This document shows positions 1 to 11,205 of a stretch of DNA of 64,000 nt, in pieces (position 1 is the stretch's first letter; every line of letters starts with the position of its first letter). The translations under genes were made by a program, and so were the position numbers. This DNA is from Triticum aestivum. Its lineage: Eukaryota > Streptophyta > Magnoliopsida > Poales > Poaceae. The DNA is taken from the NCBI RefSeq assembly GCF_018294505.1, contig NC_057811.1, positions 22,238,579-22,302,578 on the forward strand, in the 5' to 3' direction. Below the pieces are notes generated by a model. The model ran no database searches. It had not been told where the DNA came from and was given only the letters and a program-made list of their open reading frames with translations.

Positions 1-1170
1 GTTAGTTGCGGGATGATGTATTACGGAACGAGTAAAGAGACTTGCCGGTAACGAGATTGAACTAGGTATCGAGATACCGACGATCGAATCTCGGGCAAGT
101 AACATACCGATGACAAAGGGAACAACGTATGTTGTTATGCGGTCTGACCGATAAAGATCTTCGTAGAATATGTGGGAACCAATATGAGCATCCAGGTTCC
201 GCTATTGGTTATTGACCGGAGAGGTGTCTCGGTCATGTCTACATAGTTCTCGAACCCGTAGGGTCCGCACGCTTAACGTTACGATGACAGTTATATTATG
301 AGTTTATATGTTTTGATGTACCGAAGGTTGTTCGGAGTCCCGGATGTGATCACGGACATGACGAGGAGTCTCGAAATGGTCGAGACATAAAGATTGATAT
401 ATTGGAAGCCTATGTTTGGACATCGGAAGTGTTCCGGGTGAAATCGGGATTTTTCCGGAGTACCGGGAGGTTACCGGAACCCCCCGGTAACTTAATGGGC
501 CTTATTGGGCCTAGGTGGAAGAGAGGAGAGGAGGCTAGGGCAGGGCCGCGCCCCCTTCCCCCCAGTCCGAATAGGACAAGGAGAGGGGGGCGGCGCCCCC
601 CCTTCCTTCCTCCCCTCCACCTCTTCCCCCTTCCACTCCTAGTCCAACATGGAAAGGGGGGGAGTCCTACTCCCGGTAGGAGTAGGACTCCTCCTGGCGC
701 GCCTCTACCTCCTAGGCCGGCGGCCTCCCCCTTGCACCTTTATATACGGGGGCAGGGGGCACCTCTAGACACACAATTGATCAACGATCTTTTAGCCGTG
801 TGCGGTGCCCCCCTCCACCATATTACACCTCGATAATATCGTAGCGGAGCTTAGGCGAAGCCCTGCGTCGGTAGAACATCATCATCGTCACCACGCCGTC
901 GTGCTGACGAAACTCTCCCTCAACACTCGGCTGGATCGGAGTTCGAGGGACGTCATCGAGCTGAACGTGTGCTGAACTCGGAGGTGCCGTGCGTTCGGTA
1001 CTTGATCGGTCGGATCGTGAAGACGTACGACTACATCAACCGCGTTGTGTTAACGCTTCCGCTTTCGGTCTACGAGGGTACGTGGACAACACTCTCCCCT
1101 CTCGTTGCTATGCATCACCATGATCTTGCGTGTGCGTAGAATTTTTTTGAAATTACTACGTTCCCCAACA
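1..1170 (+). repeat. 5' LTR of the copia element (last 1170 bp)
   Basis: Base 1 aligns with base 6992 of the 3' LTR, so about 563 bp of this LTR lie outside the window. It ends in ...CCCCAACA, directly before the primer binding site. A TATA box lies near its middle. Open frames inside it (for example 402-836) are GC-rich LTR sequence, not genes. Confidence 0.93.
738..747 (+). promoter_or_regulatory. TATA box of the copia 5' LTR
   Basis: CTTTATATAC precedes a G/C-rich stretch and the U5-like end of the LTR. The same sequence occurs at 7727-7736 in the 3' LTR and at 58301-58310 in the solo LTR. It is the probable core promoter for the genomic RNA; the transcription start would lie about 30 bp downstream. 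Confidence 0.65.
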
Positions 1171-2408
1171 GTGGCATCCGAGCCTGGTTTTATGCGTTGA
1201 TGTTATGCACGAGTAGAACACAAGTGAGTTGTGGGCGATATAAGTCATACTGCTTACCAGCATGTCATACTTTGGTTCAGCGGTATTGTGAGATGAAGCG
1301 GCCCGGACCGACATTACGCGTACGCTTACGCGAGACTGGTTTCACCGTTGCGAGCACTCGTTGCTTAAAGGTGACTGGCGGGTGTCTGTCTCTCTCACTT
1401 TAGTTGAACCGAGTGTGGCTACGCCCGGTCCTTGCGAAGGTTAAAACAGCACCAACTTGACAAACTATCGTTGTGGTTTTGATGCGTAGGTAAGAACGGT
1501 TCTTGCTAAGCCCGTAGCAGCCACGTAAAACTTGCAACAACAAAGTAGAGGACGTCTAACTTGTTTTTGCAGGGCATGTTGTGATGTGATATGGTCAAGA
1601 CATGATGCTATATTTTATTGTATGAGATGATCATGTTTTGTAACCGAGTTATCGGCAACTGGCAGGAGCCATATGGTTGTCGCTTTATTGTATGCAATGC
1701 AATCGCCATGTAATTGTTTTACTTTATCACTAAGCGGTAGCGATAGTCGTAAAAGCAATAGTTGGCGAGACGACAACGATGCTACGATGGAGATCAAGGT
1801 GTCGAGCCGGTGACGATGGTGATCATGACGGTGCTTCGGAGATGGAGATCACAAGCACAAGATGATGATGGCCATATCATATCACTGATATTGATTGCAT
1901 GTGATGTTTATCTTTTATGCATCTTATCTTGCTTTGATTGACGGTAGCATTATAAGATGATCTCTCACTAAAATTTCAAGATAAAAGTGTTCTCCCTGAG
2001 TATGCACCGTTGCGAAAGTTCTTCGTGCTGAGACACCACGTGATGATCGGGTGTGATAGGCTCTACGTTCAAATACAACGGGTGCAAAACAGTTGCACAC
2101 GCGGAATACTCAGGTTAAACTTGACGAGCCTAGCATATGCAGATATGGCCTCGGAACACGGAGACCGAAAGGTCGAGCGTGAATCATATAGTAGATATGA
2201 TCAACATAGTGATGTTCACCATTGAAACTACTCCATCTCACGTGATGATCGGACATGGTTTAGTTGATTTGGATCACGTAATCACTTAGATGATTAGAGG
2301 GATGTCTATCTAAGTGGGAGTTCTTAAGTAATATGATTAATTGAACTTAAATTTATCATGAACTTAGTACCTGATAGTATCTTGCTTGTCTATGTTAATT
2401 GTAGATAA
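1171..2408 (+). other. Untranslated leader of the copia element
   Basis: About 1.24 kb lies between the primer binding site and the gag-pol start. It holds only short open frames with no recognisable motif. A leader of 1 kb or more is usual for BARE/Angela elements; it should carry packaging and dimerisation signals, which I cannot point to by eye. Confidence 0.75.
1172..1183 (+). other. Primer binding site (initiator-Met tRNA type)
   Basis: TGGCATCCGAGC starts two bases after the LTR. It matches the usual initiator-methionine tRNA site TGGTATCAGAGC with two mismatches. It would prime minus-strand DNA synthesis. Confidence 0.7.
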
Positions 2409-5400
2409 ATGGCCCGTGCTGTTGTTCCGTTGAATTTTAATGCGTTCCTTGAGAAAGCAAAGTTGAAAGATGATGGTAGCAATTACACGGACTGGGTCCG
2501 TAACTTGAGGATTATCCTCATTGCTGCACAGAAGAATTACGTCCTGGAAGCACCGCTAGGTGCCAGGCCTCCTGCAAGAGCAACACCAGAAGTTATGAAC
2601 GTCTGGCAGAGCAAAGCTGATGACTACTCGATAGTTCAGTGTGCCATGCTTTACGGCTTAGAACCGGGTCTTCAACGACGTTTTGAACGTCATGGAGCAT
2701 ATGAGATGTTCCAGGAGTTGAAGTTAATATTTCAAGCAAATGCCCGGATTGAGAGATATGAAGTCTCCAATAAGTTCTACAGCTGCAAGATGGAAGAGAA
2801 TAGTTCTGTCAGTGAGCATATACTCAAAATGTCTGGGTATAATAATCACTTGATTCAACTGGGAGTTAATCTTCCGGATGATAGCGTCATTGACAGAATT
2901 CTTCAATCACTGCCACCAAGCTACAAGAGCTTCGTGATGAACTATAACATGCAAGGGATGAATAAGACAATTCCCGAGCTCTTCGCAATGCTAAAGGCAG
3001 CGGAGGTAGAAATCAAAAAGGAGCATCAAGTGTTGATGGTCAGTAAGACCACTAGTTTCAAGAAAAAGGGCAAAGGGAAGAAGAAGGGGAACTTCAAGAA
3101 GAACAGCAAGCAAGTTGCTGTTCAGGAGAAGAAACCCAAGTCTGGACCTAAGCCTGAAACTGAGTGCTTCTACTGCAAGCAGACTGGTCACTGGAAGCGG
3201 AACTGCCCCAAGTATTTGGCGGATAAGAAGGATGGCAAGGTTAACAAAGGTATATGTGATATACATGTTATTGATGTGTACCTTACTAATGCTCGCAGTA
3301 GCACCTGGGTATTTGATACTGGTTCTGTTGCTAATATTTGCAACTCGAAACAGGGGCTACGGATTAAGCGAAGATTGGCTAAGGACGAGGTGACGATGCG
3401 CGTGGGAAATGGTTCCAAAGTCGATGTGATCGCGGTCGGCACGCTACCTCTACATCTACCTTCGGGATTAGTTTTAGACCTAAATAATTGTTATTTGGTG
3501 CCAGCGTTGAGCATGAACATTATATCTGGATCTTGTTTAATGCGAGACGGTTATTCATTTAAATCAGAGAATAATGGTTGTTCTATTTATATGAATAATA
3601 TCTTTTATGGTCATGCACCCTTGAAGAGTGGTCTATTTTTAATGAATCTCGATAGTAGTGACACACATATTCATAATGTCGAAGCCAAAAGATGCAGAGT
3701 TGATAATGACAGTGCAACTTATTTGTGGCACTGCCGTTTAGGTCATATCGGTGTAAAGCGCATGAAGAAACTCCATACTGATGGACTTTTGGAATCACTT
3801 GATTATGAATCACTTGGTACTTGCGAACCGTGCCTCATGGGCAAGATGACTAAAACACCGTTCTCCGGAACTATGGAGAGAGCAACAGATTTATTGGAAA
3901 TCATACATACAGATGTATGTGGTCCGATGAATATTGAGGCTCGTGGCGGATATCGTTATTTTCTCACCTTCACAGATGATTTGAGCAGATATGGGTATAT
4001 CTACTTAATGAAACATAAGTCTGAAACATTTGAAAAGTTCAAAGAATTTCAGAGTGAAGTTGAAAATCATCGTAACAAGAAAATAAAATTTCTACGATCT
4101 GATCGTGGAGGAGAATATTTGAGTTATGAGTTTGGTCTTCATTTGAAACAATGCGGAATAGTTTCGCAACTCACGCCACCCGGAACACCACAGCGTAATG
4201 GTGTGTCCGAACGTCGTAATCGTACTTTACTAGATATGGTGCGATCTATGATGTCTCTTACTGATTTACCGCTGTCGTTTTGGGGTTATGCTTTAGAGAC
4301 GGCTGCATTCACTCTAAATAGGGCACCATCAAAATCCGTTGAAACGACACCTTATGAACTATGGTTTGGCAAGAAACCAAAGTTGTCGTATCTTAAAGTT
4401 TGGGGTTGCGATGCTTATGTGAAGAAACTTCAACCTGATAAGCTCGAACCTAAATCGGAGAAATGTGTCTTCATAGGATACCCAAAGGAGACTGTTGGGT
4501 ACACCTTCTATCACAGATCCGAAGGCAAGACATTCGTTGCTAAGAATGGATCCTTTCTAGAGAAGGAGTTTCTCTCGAAAGAAGTGAGTGGGAGGAAAGT
4601 AGAACTTGATGAGGTAACTGTACCTGCTCCCTTATTGGAAAGTAGATCATCACAGAAACCAGTTTCTGCGACACCTACACCAATTAGTGGGGAAGTTAAT
4701 GATAATGATCATGAAACTTCAGATCAAGTTATTACTGAACCTCGTAGGTCAACCAGATTAAGATCCGCACCAGAGTGGTACGGTAATCCTGTTCTGGAGG
4801 TTATGTTACTAGACCATGACGAACCTACGAACTATGAAGAAGCGATGGTGAGCCCAGATTCCGCAAAATGGCTTGAAGCCATGAAATCCGAGATGGGATC
4901 CATGTATGAGAACAAAGTATGGACTTTGGTTGACTTGCCCGATGGTCGGCAAGCCATTGAAAATAAATGGATCTTCAAGAAGAAGACTGACGCTGACGGT
5001 AATGTTACTGTCTATAAAGCTCGACTTGTTGCGAAAGGTTTTCGACAAGTTCAAGGGATTGACTACGATGAGACCTTCTCACCCGTAGCGATGCTTAAGT
5101 CTGTCCGAATCATGTTAGCAATTGCCGCATTTTATGATTATGAAATTTGGCAAATGGATGTCAAAACTGCATTCCTGAATGGATTTCTGGAAGAAGAGTT
5201 GTATATGATGCAACCGGAAGGTTTTGTCGATCCAAAGGGAGCTAACAAAGTGTGCAAGCTCCAGCGATCCATTTATGGACTGGTGCAAGCCTCTCGGAGT
5301 TGGAATAAACGCTTTGATAGTGTGATCAAAGCATTTGGTTTTATACAGACTTTTGGAGAAGCCTGTATTTACAAGAAAGTGAGTGGGAGCTCAGTAGCAT

Positions 5401-6395
5401 TTCTGATATTATATGTGGATGACATATTGCTGATTGGAAATGATATAGAATTTCTGGATAGCATAAAGGGATACTTGAATAAGAGTTTTTCAATGAAAGA
5501 CCTCGGTGAAGCTGCATATATATTAGGCATCAAGATCTATAGAGATAGATCAAGACGCTTAATTGGACTTTCACAAAGCACATACCTTGACAAAGTTTTG
5601 AAGAAGTTCAAAATGGATCAAGCAAAGAAAGGGTTCTTGCCTGTACTACAAGGTGTGAGATTGAGTAAGACTCAATGCCCGACCACTGCAGAAGATAGAG
5701 AGAAGATGAAAGATGTTCCCTATGCTTCAGCCATAGGCTCTATCATGTATGCAATGCTGTGTACCAGACCTGATGTGTGCCTTGCTATAAGTTTAGCAGG
5801 GAGGTACCAAAGTAATCCAGGAGTGGATCACTGGACAGCGGTCAAGAACATCCTGAAATACCTGAAAAGGACTAAGGATATGTTTCTCGTTTATGGAGGT
5901 GACAAAGAGCTCATCGTAAATGGTTACGTTGATGCAAGCTTTGACACTGATCCGGACGATTCTAAATCGCAAACCGGATACGTATTTACATTGAACGGTG
6001 GAGCTGTCAGTTGGTGCAGTTCTAAGCAAAGTGTCGTGGCGGGATCTACGTGTGAAGCGGAGTACATAGCTGCTTCGGAAGCAGCAAATGAAGGAGTCTG
6101 GATGAAGGAGTTCATATCCGATCTAGGTGTCATACCTAGTGCATCGGGACCAATGAAAATCTTTTGTGACAATACTGGTGCAATTGCCTTAGCAAAGGAA
6201 TCCAGATTTCACAAGAGAACCAAGCACATCAAAAGACGCTTCAATTCCATCCGGGATTTAGTCCAGGTGGGAGACATAGAAATTTGCAAGATACATACGG
6301 ATCTGAATGTTGCAGACCCGTTGACTAAGCCTCTTCCACGAGCAAAACATGATCAGCACCAAGACTCCATGGGTGTAAGAATCATTACTGTGTAA
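2409..6395 (+). CDS. Copia gag-pol polyprotein (1328 aa), intact
   Basis: This single uninterrupted frame encodes all proteins for retrotransposition. In order: a gag region; a zinc knuckle of form CX2CX4HX4C near residue 253; an aspartic protease with DTGS at residue 303; a pre-integrase HCRLGH segment; an integrase with D502, D565 and E601 (35 residues between the last two, the canonical spacing); a reverse transcriptase with YVDD at about 1002; and an RNase H with its first Asp at about 1175 and the CEAEY Glu at 1218. The start is chosen because residues from MARAVVPLNF onward resemble gag N-termini and no upstream in-frame ATG continues the frame. One oddity is Val in the YGLVQASRSWN motif, where Lys is usual. 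The polyprotein would act in cytoplasmic virus-like particles, with integration in the nucleus. Length is normal for the group. Confidence 0.95.
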   Translation: MARAVVPLNFNAFLEKAKLKDDGSNYTDWVRNLRIILIAAQKNYVLEAPLGARPPARATPEVMNVWQSKADDYSIVQCAMLYGLEPGLQRRFERHGAYEMFQELKLIFQANARIERYEVSNKFYSCKMEENSSVSEHILKMSGYNNHLIQLGVNLPDDSVIDRILQSLPPSYKSFVMNYNMQGMNKTIPELFAMLKAAEVEIKKEHQVLMVSKTTSFKKKGKGKKKGNFKKNSKQVAVQEKKPKSGPKPETECFYCKQTGHWKRNCPKYLADKKDGKVNKGICDIHVIDVYLTNARSSTWVFDTGSVANICNSKQGLRIKRRLAKDEVTMRVGNGSKVDVIAVGTLPLHLPSGLVLDLNNCYLVPALSMNIISGSCLMRDGYSFKSENNGCSIYMNNIFYGHAPLKSGLFLMNLDSSDTHIHNVEAKRCRVDNDSATYLWHCRLGHIGVKRMKKLHTDGLLESLDYESLGTCEPCLMGKMTKTPFSGTMERATDLLEIIHTDVCGPMNIEARGGYRYFLTFTDDLSRYGYIYLMKHKSETFEKFKEFQSEVENHRNKKIKFLRSDRGGEYLSYEFGLHLKQCGIVSQLTPPGTPQRNGVSERRNRTLLDMVRSMMSLTDLPLSFWGYALETAAFTLNRAPSKSVETTPYELWFGKKPKLSYLKVWGCDAYVKKLQPDKLEPKSEKCVFIGYPKETVGYTFYHRSEGKTFVAKNGSFLEKEFLSKEVSGRKVELDEVTVPAPLLESRSSQKPVSATPTPISGEVNDNDHETSDQVITEPRRSTRLRSAPEWYGNPVLEVMLLDHDEPTNYEEAMVSPDSAKWLEAMKSEMGSMYENKVWTLVDLPDGRQAIENKWIFKKKTDADGNVTVYKARLVAKGFRQVQGIDYDETFSPVAMLKSVRIMLAIAAFYDYEIWQMDVKTAFLNGFLEEELYMMQPEGFVDPKGANKVCKLQRSIYGLVQASRSWNKRFDSVIKAFGFIQTFGEACIYKKVSGSSVAFLILYVDDILLIGNDIEFLDSIKGYLNKSFSMKDLGEAAYILGIKIYRDRSRRLIGLSQSTYLDKVLKKFKMDQAKKGFLPVLQGVRLSKTQCPTTAEDREKMKDVPYASAIGSIMYAMLCTRPDVCLAISLAGRYQSNPGVDHWTAVKNILKYLKRTKDMFLVYGGDKELIVNGYVDASFDTDPDDSKSQTGYVFTLNGGAVSWCSSKQSVVAGSTCEAEYIAASEAANEGVWMKEFISDLGVIPSASGPMKIFCDNTGAIALAKESRFHKRTKHIKRRFNSIRDLVQVGDIEICKIHTDLNVADPLTKPLPRAKHDQHQDSMGVRIITV

Positions 6396-6416
6396 TCTAG
6401 ATTATTGACTCTAGTG

Positions 6417-6428
6417 CAAGTGGGAGAC
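6417..6428 (+). other. Polypurine tract of the copia element
   Basis: CAAGTGGGAGAC lies directly before the 3' LTR start TGAAGG. It is the expected plus-strand priming site. Confidence 0.75.
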
Positions 6429-8160
6429 TGAAGGAAATATGCCCTAGAGGCAATAATAAAGTATTATTTATTTCCTTATATCATGATAAATGTTTATTAT
6501 TCATGCTAGAATTGTATTAACCGGAAACATAATACATGTGTGAATACATAGACAAACAGAGTGTCACTAGTATGCCTCTACTTGACTAGCTCGTTAATCA
6601 AAGATGGTTATGTTTCCTAGCCATAGACATGAGTTGTCATTTGATTAACGGGATCACCTCATTAGGAGAATGACGTGATTGACTTGACCCATTCCGTTAG
6701 CTTAGCACTCGATCGTTTAGTATGTTGCTATTGCTTTCTTCATGACTTATACATGTTCCTATGACTATGAGATTATGCAACTCCCGTTTACCGGAGGAAC
6801 ACTTTGTGTGCTACCAAACGTCACAACGTAACTGGGTGATTATAAAGGTGCTCTACAGGTGTCTCCAAAGGTACTTGTTGGGTTGGCGTATTTCGAGATT
6901 AGGATTTGTCACTCCGATTGTCGGAGAGGTATCTCTGGGCCCACTCGGTAATGCACATCACTATAAGCCTTGCAAGCATTGTAACTAATGAGTTAGTTGC
7001 GGGATGATGTATTACGGAACGAGTAAAGAGACTTGCCGGTAACGAGATTGAACTAGGTATCGAGATACCGACGATCGAATCTCGGGCAAGTAACATACCG
7101 ATGACAAAGGGAACAACGTATGTTGTTATGCGGTCTGACCGATAAAGATCTTCGTAGAATATGTGGGAACCAATATGAGCATCCAGGTTCCGCTATTGGT
7201 TATTGACCGGAGAGGTGTCTCGGTCATGTCTACATAGTTCTCGAACCCGTAGGGTCCGCACGCTTAACGTTACGATGACAGTTATATTATGAGTTTATAT
7301 GTTTTGATGTACCGAAGGTTGTTCGGAGTCCCGGATGTGATCACGGACATGACGAGGAGTCTCGAAATGGTCGAGACATAAAGATTGATATATTGGAAGC
7401 CTATGTTTGGACATCGGAAGTGTTCCGGGTGAAATCGGGATTTTTCCGGAGTACCGGGAGGTTACCGGAACCCCCCGGTAACTTAATGGGCCTTATTGGG
7501 CCTAGGTGGAAGAGAGGAGAGGAGGCTAGGGCAGGGCCGCGCCCCCTTCCCCCCAGTCCGAATAGGACAAGGAGAGGGGGGCGGCGCCCCCCTTCCTTCC
7601 TCCCCTCCACCTCTTCCCCCTTCCACTCCTAGTCCAACATGGAAAGGGGGGAGTCCTACTCCCGGTAGGAGTAGGACTCCTCCTGGCGCGCCTCTACCTC
7701 CTAGGCCGGCGGCCTCCCCCTTGCACCTTTATATACGGGGGCAGGGGGGCACCTCTAGACACACAATTGATCAACGATCTTTTAGCCGTGTGCGGTGCCC
7801 CCCTCCACTATATTACACCTTGATAATATCGTAGCGGAGCTTAGGCGAAGCCCTGCGTCGGTAGAACATCATCATCGTCACCACGCCGTCGTGCTGACGA
7901 AACTCTCCCTCAACACTCGGCTGGATCGGAGTTCGAGGGACGTCATCGAGCTGAACGTGTGCTGAACTCGGAGGTGCCGTTCGTTCGGTACTTGATCGGT
8001 CGGATCGTGAAGACGTACGACTACATCAACCGCGTTGTGTTAACGCTTCCGCTTTCGGTCTACGAGGGTACGTGGACAACACTCTTCCCTCTCATTACTA
8101 TGCATCACCATGATCTTGCGTGTGCGTAGAATTTTTTTGAAATTACTACGTTCCCCAACG
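6429..8160 (+). repeat. 3' LTR of the copia element, complete
   Basis: The LTR runs from TGAAGGAAATATG to ...CCCCAACG, 1732 bp, and is nearly identical to the visible 5' LTR. It ends in CG where the 5' LTR and the solo LTR at 57012-58739 end in CA, so either the last base has mutated or the junction was altered. TATA box at 7727-7736. Confidence 0.92.
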
Positions 8161-8758
8161 GTAGCATGAGAGGGGTTGAGTGGAACGAGAGACGCAGGGC
8201 GGATCAACACACAAGACAAGGATTTAGACAGCTTCGGGCCCCGGGAAACATCATCCGGTAATAGCCCTACATGCTGTTTGAGGCTAGGTCTCATTATTCT
8301 CACAAGGGAGTCGCCGGTAAACCGGCTCTTTGTGTCTAGCCCTAGAGATTGTTTCTTCTTGCTTTCTTGCTTGTCCCCCTTTGGGGAGCCCTGCCCCTCC
8401 TTATAAATGTTGAAGGGGCGGGTTACATGTGGAGTCCTATTAGGATTAGGACTAGTCTATCTCTAATACAAACCGGATACAAGTCCAGGTCTTAACTCCT
8501 TGTAAGACAAATATTCCTTATGCCTTTCCTTGTAAACCGGCCCACCATAGTATGAACCGGCCTTCATGAACTGCCCGTTGGGCCACCGGGTCTTGTCGCT
8601 CCTCTGACCCGCCTGCCGGATTACCAATGAATCGTAAACCGCTAGGTCCAAACGGGTCGCCAGTGAATCGTCAAGTCTCAACCGGGTCTCAAGTAAACCG
8701 CCAAGTCCGGCCGGGTTATACTTCCGGCCGGTTTACGCCGCGGGGTATATCCCCGACA
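8161..8758 (-). repeat. Gypsy-type LTR fragment, minus strand, cut by the copia insertion
   Basis: Read on the minus strand it starts TGTCGGGGATATACCCCG at 8758, has a TATA-like ATTTATAAG at 8400-8408, and continues through a U5-like segment to the copia junction. TGTCGGGG starts are common for Triticeae gypsy LTRs. The rest, if any, lies beyond the left edge on the far side of the copia. It could be a solo LTR or the end of a whole element. Confidence 0.55.
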
Positions 8759-8815
8759 GAACCCGATCGAGCGATTCCTTCACTACTGCTGCTAACTAAA
8801 GCCGATCGATGCTGC

Positions 8816-9223
8816 CTCTGGATGAACAGTGAGCGTTGCTGGGGGGGAGGGGGGTTGGATGAACAGTTCCCGGTGGGGTGGATGAACAGGACCCCATGGT
8901 GTTGCCTCTGGATGAATAGGACCCCGATCGATCGAGCCGGTTGGGGCTGGATGAACAGGACCCCGTGGAGGGCTGGATGAACAGGACCACCCCGTGGAGG
9001 GTTGGATGAACAGTAGACGGTGGAGGGCTGGATGAACAGTATCCCGTGGAGGGGTGGTTGAACAGGAGCCCGTGGAGTAGCGCGTGGTGGAGGCTGGATG
9101 AACAGGAGCTCGTGGATGAACTGTCGCAGGTGGAGGCTGGAGGAGGTCAACGGTGGATGAACAGTAGCCCGTGGAGGCTGGAGGGGGTCGACGATGGAGA
9201 TGAACAGTATCCCGTGGAGTCCC
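8816..9223 (+). repeat. 26-bp GGATGAACAG tandem array, about 13 degenerate units
   Basis: The core CTGGATGAACAG followed by xxCCCGTGGAGGG recurs about every 26 bp, with insertions in several units. The array is GC-rich and includes G-runs near 8840. Open frames on both strands across it result from base composition and repetition. Short direct arrays of this kind are typical of subterminal regions of CACTA or Mutator-like DNA transposons, but no terminal inverted repeat is seen here, so the class is open. Confidence 0.75.
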
Positions 9224-9470
9224 GTTTTGCGGTACGCCACACCCCTCCCAATGAACAGGACCCCCGTTTCGACCGTAGCGCTCCAACACAAGTCCGTTTT
9301 GCGGTACGCCACACCCCTCCCGATCAACAGGACCCCCGTTTCGACCGTAGGAGGTCCGTTTCCTCCGTTTTGCGGTACGCCAGACCCCTCCCGATGAACA
9401 GGGTCCCGTTTCGAACGTGGCCGGTCGAACACAAGGCCGTTTCCTCCGTTCTGCGGTATGCTAGGCCTCG
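9224..9470 (+). repeat. GCGGTACGCC array, about 4 units of 60-75 bp
   Basis: The block TTTTGCGGTACGCC followed by ACCCCTCCCGATGAACAGG and CCCGTTTCGA recurs four times with growing divergence to the right. It shares GATGAACAGG with the adjoining 26-bp array, so both are probably parts of the same element. Confidence 0.7.
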
Positions 9471-10055
9471 TTTCCATCGGATGTTCCGTCCAAGCCCTCC
9501 CGATGAACACGACAACGCATTCCGTTTCGATCCAGCCAGTTGGCTCCCCATGAACACGATGACGACGCTGTTTCTCCGTTCCGACCCAGCCATGTACACG
9601 AGCCCTGACCGTACGTATGCGCGAGTAGGCATTCGAGACCCTGCCCGTATGTACGTACGGGGCCGTAATTTCTTTCTTGCACACTGGCTGATGTACGTAC
9701 ATGTACATGCTACGTGCGCGCCTCTACTACGACACGTGCGTGCCTCTACATCGACCAGTATGTACGTACACGTTCGCGACCAGAATGACAACGCTACGTA
9801 CGCTTCGACCAGGTGGGTCCCGACTGTCAGGCACTTCCTTGCGTGCGAAGATGTAGCTGGTGGGTCCCAGCAGTTAGGGGGCGAATCGTTTTTTTTGCCC
9901 GGACACACTTCCTTGCGTGCGAAAAGTAGCTGGTGGGTCCCAGCAGTCAGGGGGAAATGTTTTTTCACGAAATACGGTGGCCCGTCCGGTGGGTCCCCGC
10001 TGTCAGGTGGAGGAATAATTATTTTGCGCGTAATAAGGAGGCACTTCATTGCTGC
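9471..10055. other. Unclassified repeat DNA with TACGTA palindromes
   Basis: No gene is visible. TACGTA palindromes are dense at 9610-9790. From 9800 on, the phrase GGTGGGTCCCAGC-TGTCAGG recurs at irregular spacing and continues into the repeated blocks to the right. Confidence 0.5.
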
Positions 10056-10498
10056 GGCCGTGGACCCAGCTGTCAGCCTCTCCACGTACAGTTCATGTCC
10101 GATGGAAGCCATTCCTTGACCACGTTGACCACGTCGCGCCGAGAGCACCAGGGCAGTGGACGACGGCGAGGCCTAGGAAAGGGACGACGCGGAGCCGGGG
10201 AAGACGCGGCAGTGGAAGCCCGCGCGGAGAGGAGTACGAGGGTTCACTGGTTCGGCTGCGGTGTGAGGCTTCCGTCGCCGCAGAATAACAGGGGGTGTGG
10301 GTGAGTGGAGGGATGGCCTGGCCAGTGGTGGGAGTAGTAGGGGGCGGTGAGGCCTCCGCGGCAGCACAGCCGGCCACGGGAGGCAGGAGCACGAGGCACG
10401 ACCGGCGCTGGTTTGGGCAGCTAGAGCAAGAAGACCAGAGGTTGAAGAAGCACTACGGCCGTTGGATGGACATCGTACGGTCACTGGAGCTAGAATCG
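10056..10498 (+). repeat. Repeated block, copy A
   Basis: The first of five direct copies of a unit that begins GGCCGTGGACCCAGCTGTC and ends near GCCGTTGGATGGACATC. It resembles copy C closely, and the similarity continues about 220 bp past the block end. It is followed by an 11-bp inverted repeat (10508-10518 and 10535-10545). Several frames are open on both strands and shared between copies, but codon-level conservation cannot be judged by eye. Confidence 0.75.
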
Positions 10499-10779
10499 TG
10501 CATATTGACTAAGTTGACAAAGCCCTCCGTCCCCGTCAACTTAGTAGGCCCACAAGTCAGCCTGCCAATATACTGGGTCCCAGCTAACAGGGGGAGTATT
10601 CATTTTTTGGTGCGTAATAAGGAGGCACTTCCTTGCGTGCGAAGATATATCTGGTGGGTCTGAGCTGTCAGCGGCGGTAACGTTTTTTTGCGAAATACAG
10701 AGGCCCTTTCGGTGGGTCCCAGATGTCAGGTGGAGGAATCATTATTTTGCGCGTAATCAGGAGGCATTTCCTTGCGTGC
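10499..10779. other. Spacer between copies A and B
   Basis: It contains the inverted repeat ACTAAGTTGAC...GTCAACTTAGT with a 16-nt loop, then two phrases of the GGTGGGTCCCAG-TGTCAG type. I see no gene. Confidence 0.5.
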
Positions 10780-11205
10780 GGCCGTGGACCCAGCTGTCCG
10801 CCTCTCCACGTACAGTCCACTTCAGATGCATGTCGGTCGTTGACCACGTTGACCAGGCCGCGCCGAGAGCACCAGGGCGGTGGACGATGGCGAGGCCTAG
10901 GAAGGGAACGACACGGAGCCAGGGAAGACTCGGCAGTTGTTTCCCACGCGGAGGGGAGTACGACTGTACGAGGGTTTACTGGTTCGTCTGCCGTCACCGG
11001 AGAATAACAGCAGGTGTGGGTGAGTAGAGGGATGGCTAGGCCAGCGATGGGAGTACGGTGGGGCGGTGAGGCCTGCGCGGAAGCACAGCCGGCCGCGGGG
11101 AGGAGGGAGCAGGCAGTCCCGCGGGCGCTTGTTTGAGCGGCTGGAGCAGGAAGAGCAGAGAGTGAAGAAGCACGACGGCCGTTGGATGGACATCCAACGG
11201 TCACT
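10780..11205 (+). repeat. Repeated block, copy B
   Basis: Same start and end phrases as copy A, more diverged, with internal indels. It ends with the GTTGGATGGACATC phrase. Confidence 0.72.

Larger units (their letters stand above)
1..8160 (+). mobile_element. Copia LTR retrotransposon, Angela/WIS/BARE-like, 5' end outside window
   Basis: The element consists of a partial 5' LTR, a primer binding site, a leader, one gag-pol ORF, a polypurine tract and a complete 3' LTR. Gene order (integrase before reverse transcriptase) makes it copia. LTR length (1.73 kb) and the LTR start TGAAGGAAATATGCCC match the Angela/WIS/BARE group; I recognise the group, not the exact family. Over 1170 comparable bases the two LTRs differ by about 7 substitutions and 3 homopolymer indels by my count, i.e. 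a young insertion. All parts needed for autonomous retrotransposition appear intact. The 5' target-site copy lies outside the window, so the TSD cannot be checked. Confidence 0.93.

Noticed and set aside
402..836. 144-codon frame in the copia LTR and its counterpart at 7393
   Set aside because: Lies inside the LTR promoter region. The two LTR copies differ by homopolymer indels that break the frame in one of them.
3115..6172. Secondary frames overlapping the copia gag-pol
   Set aside because: Shadow frames of a clear polyprotein gene.
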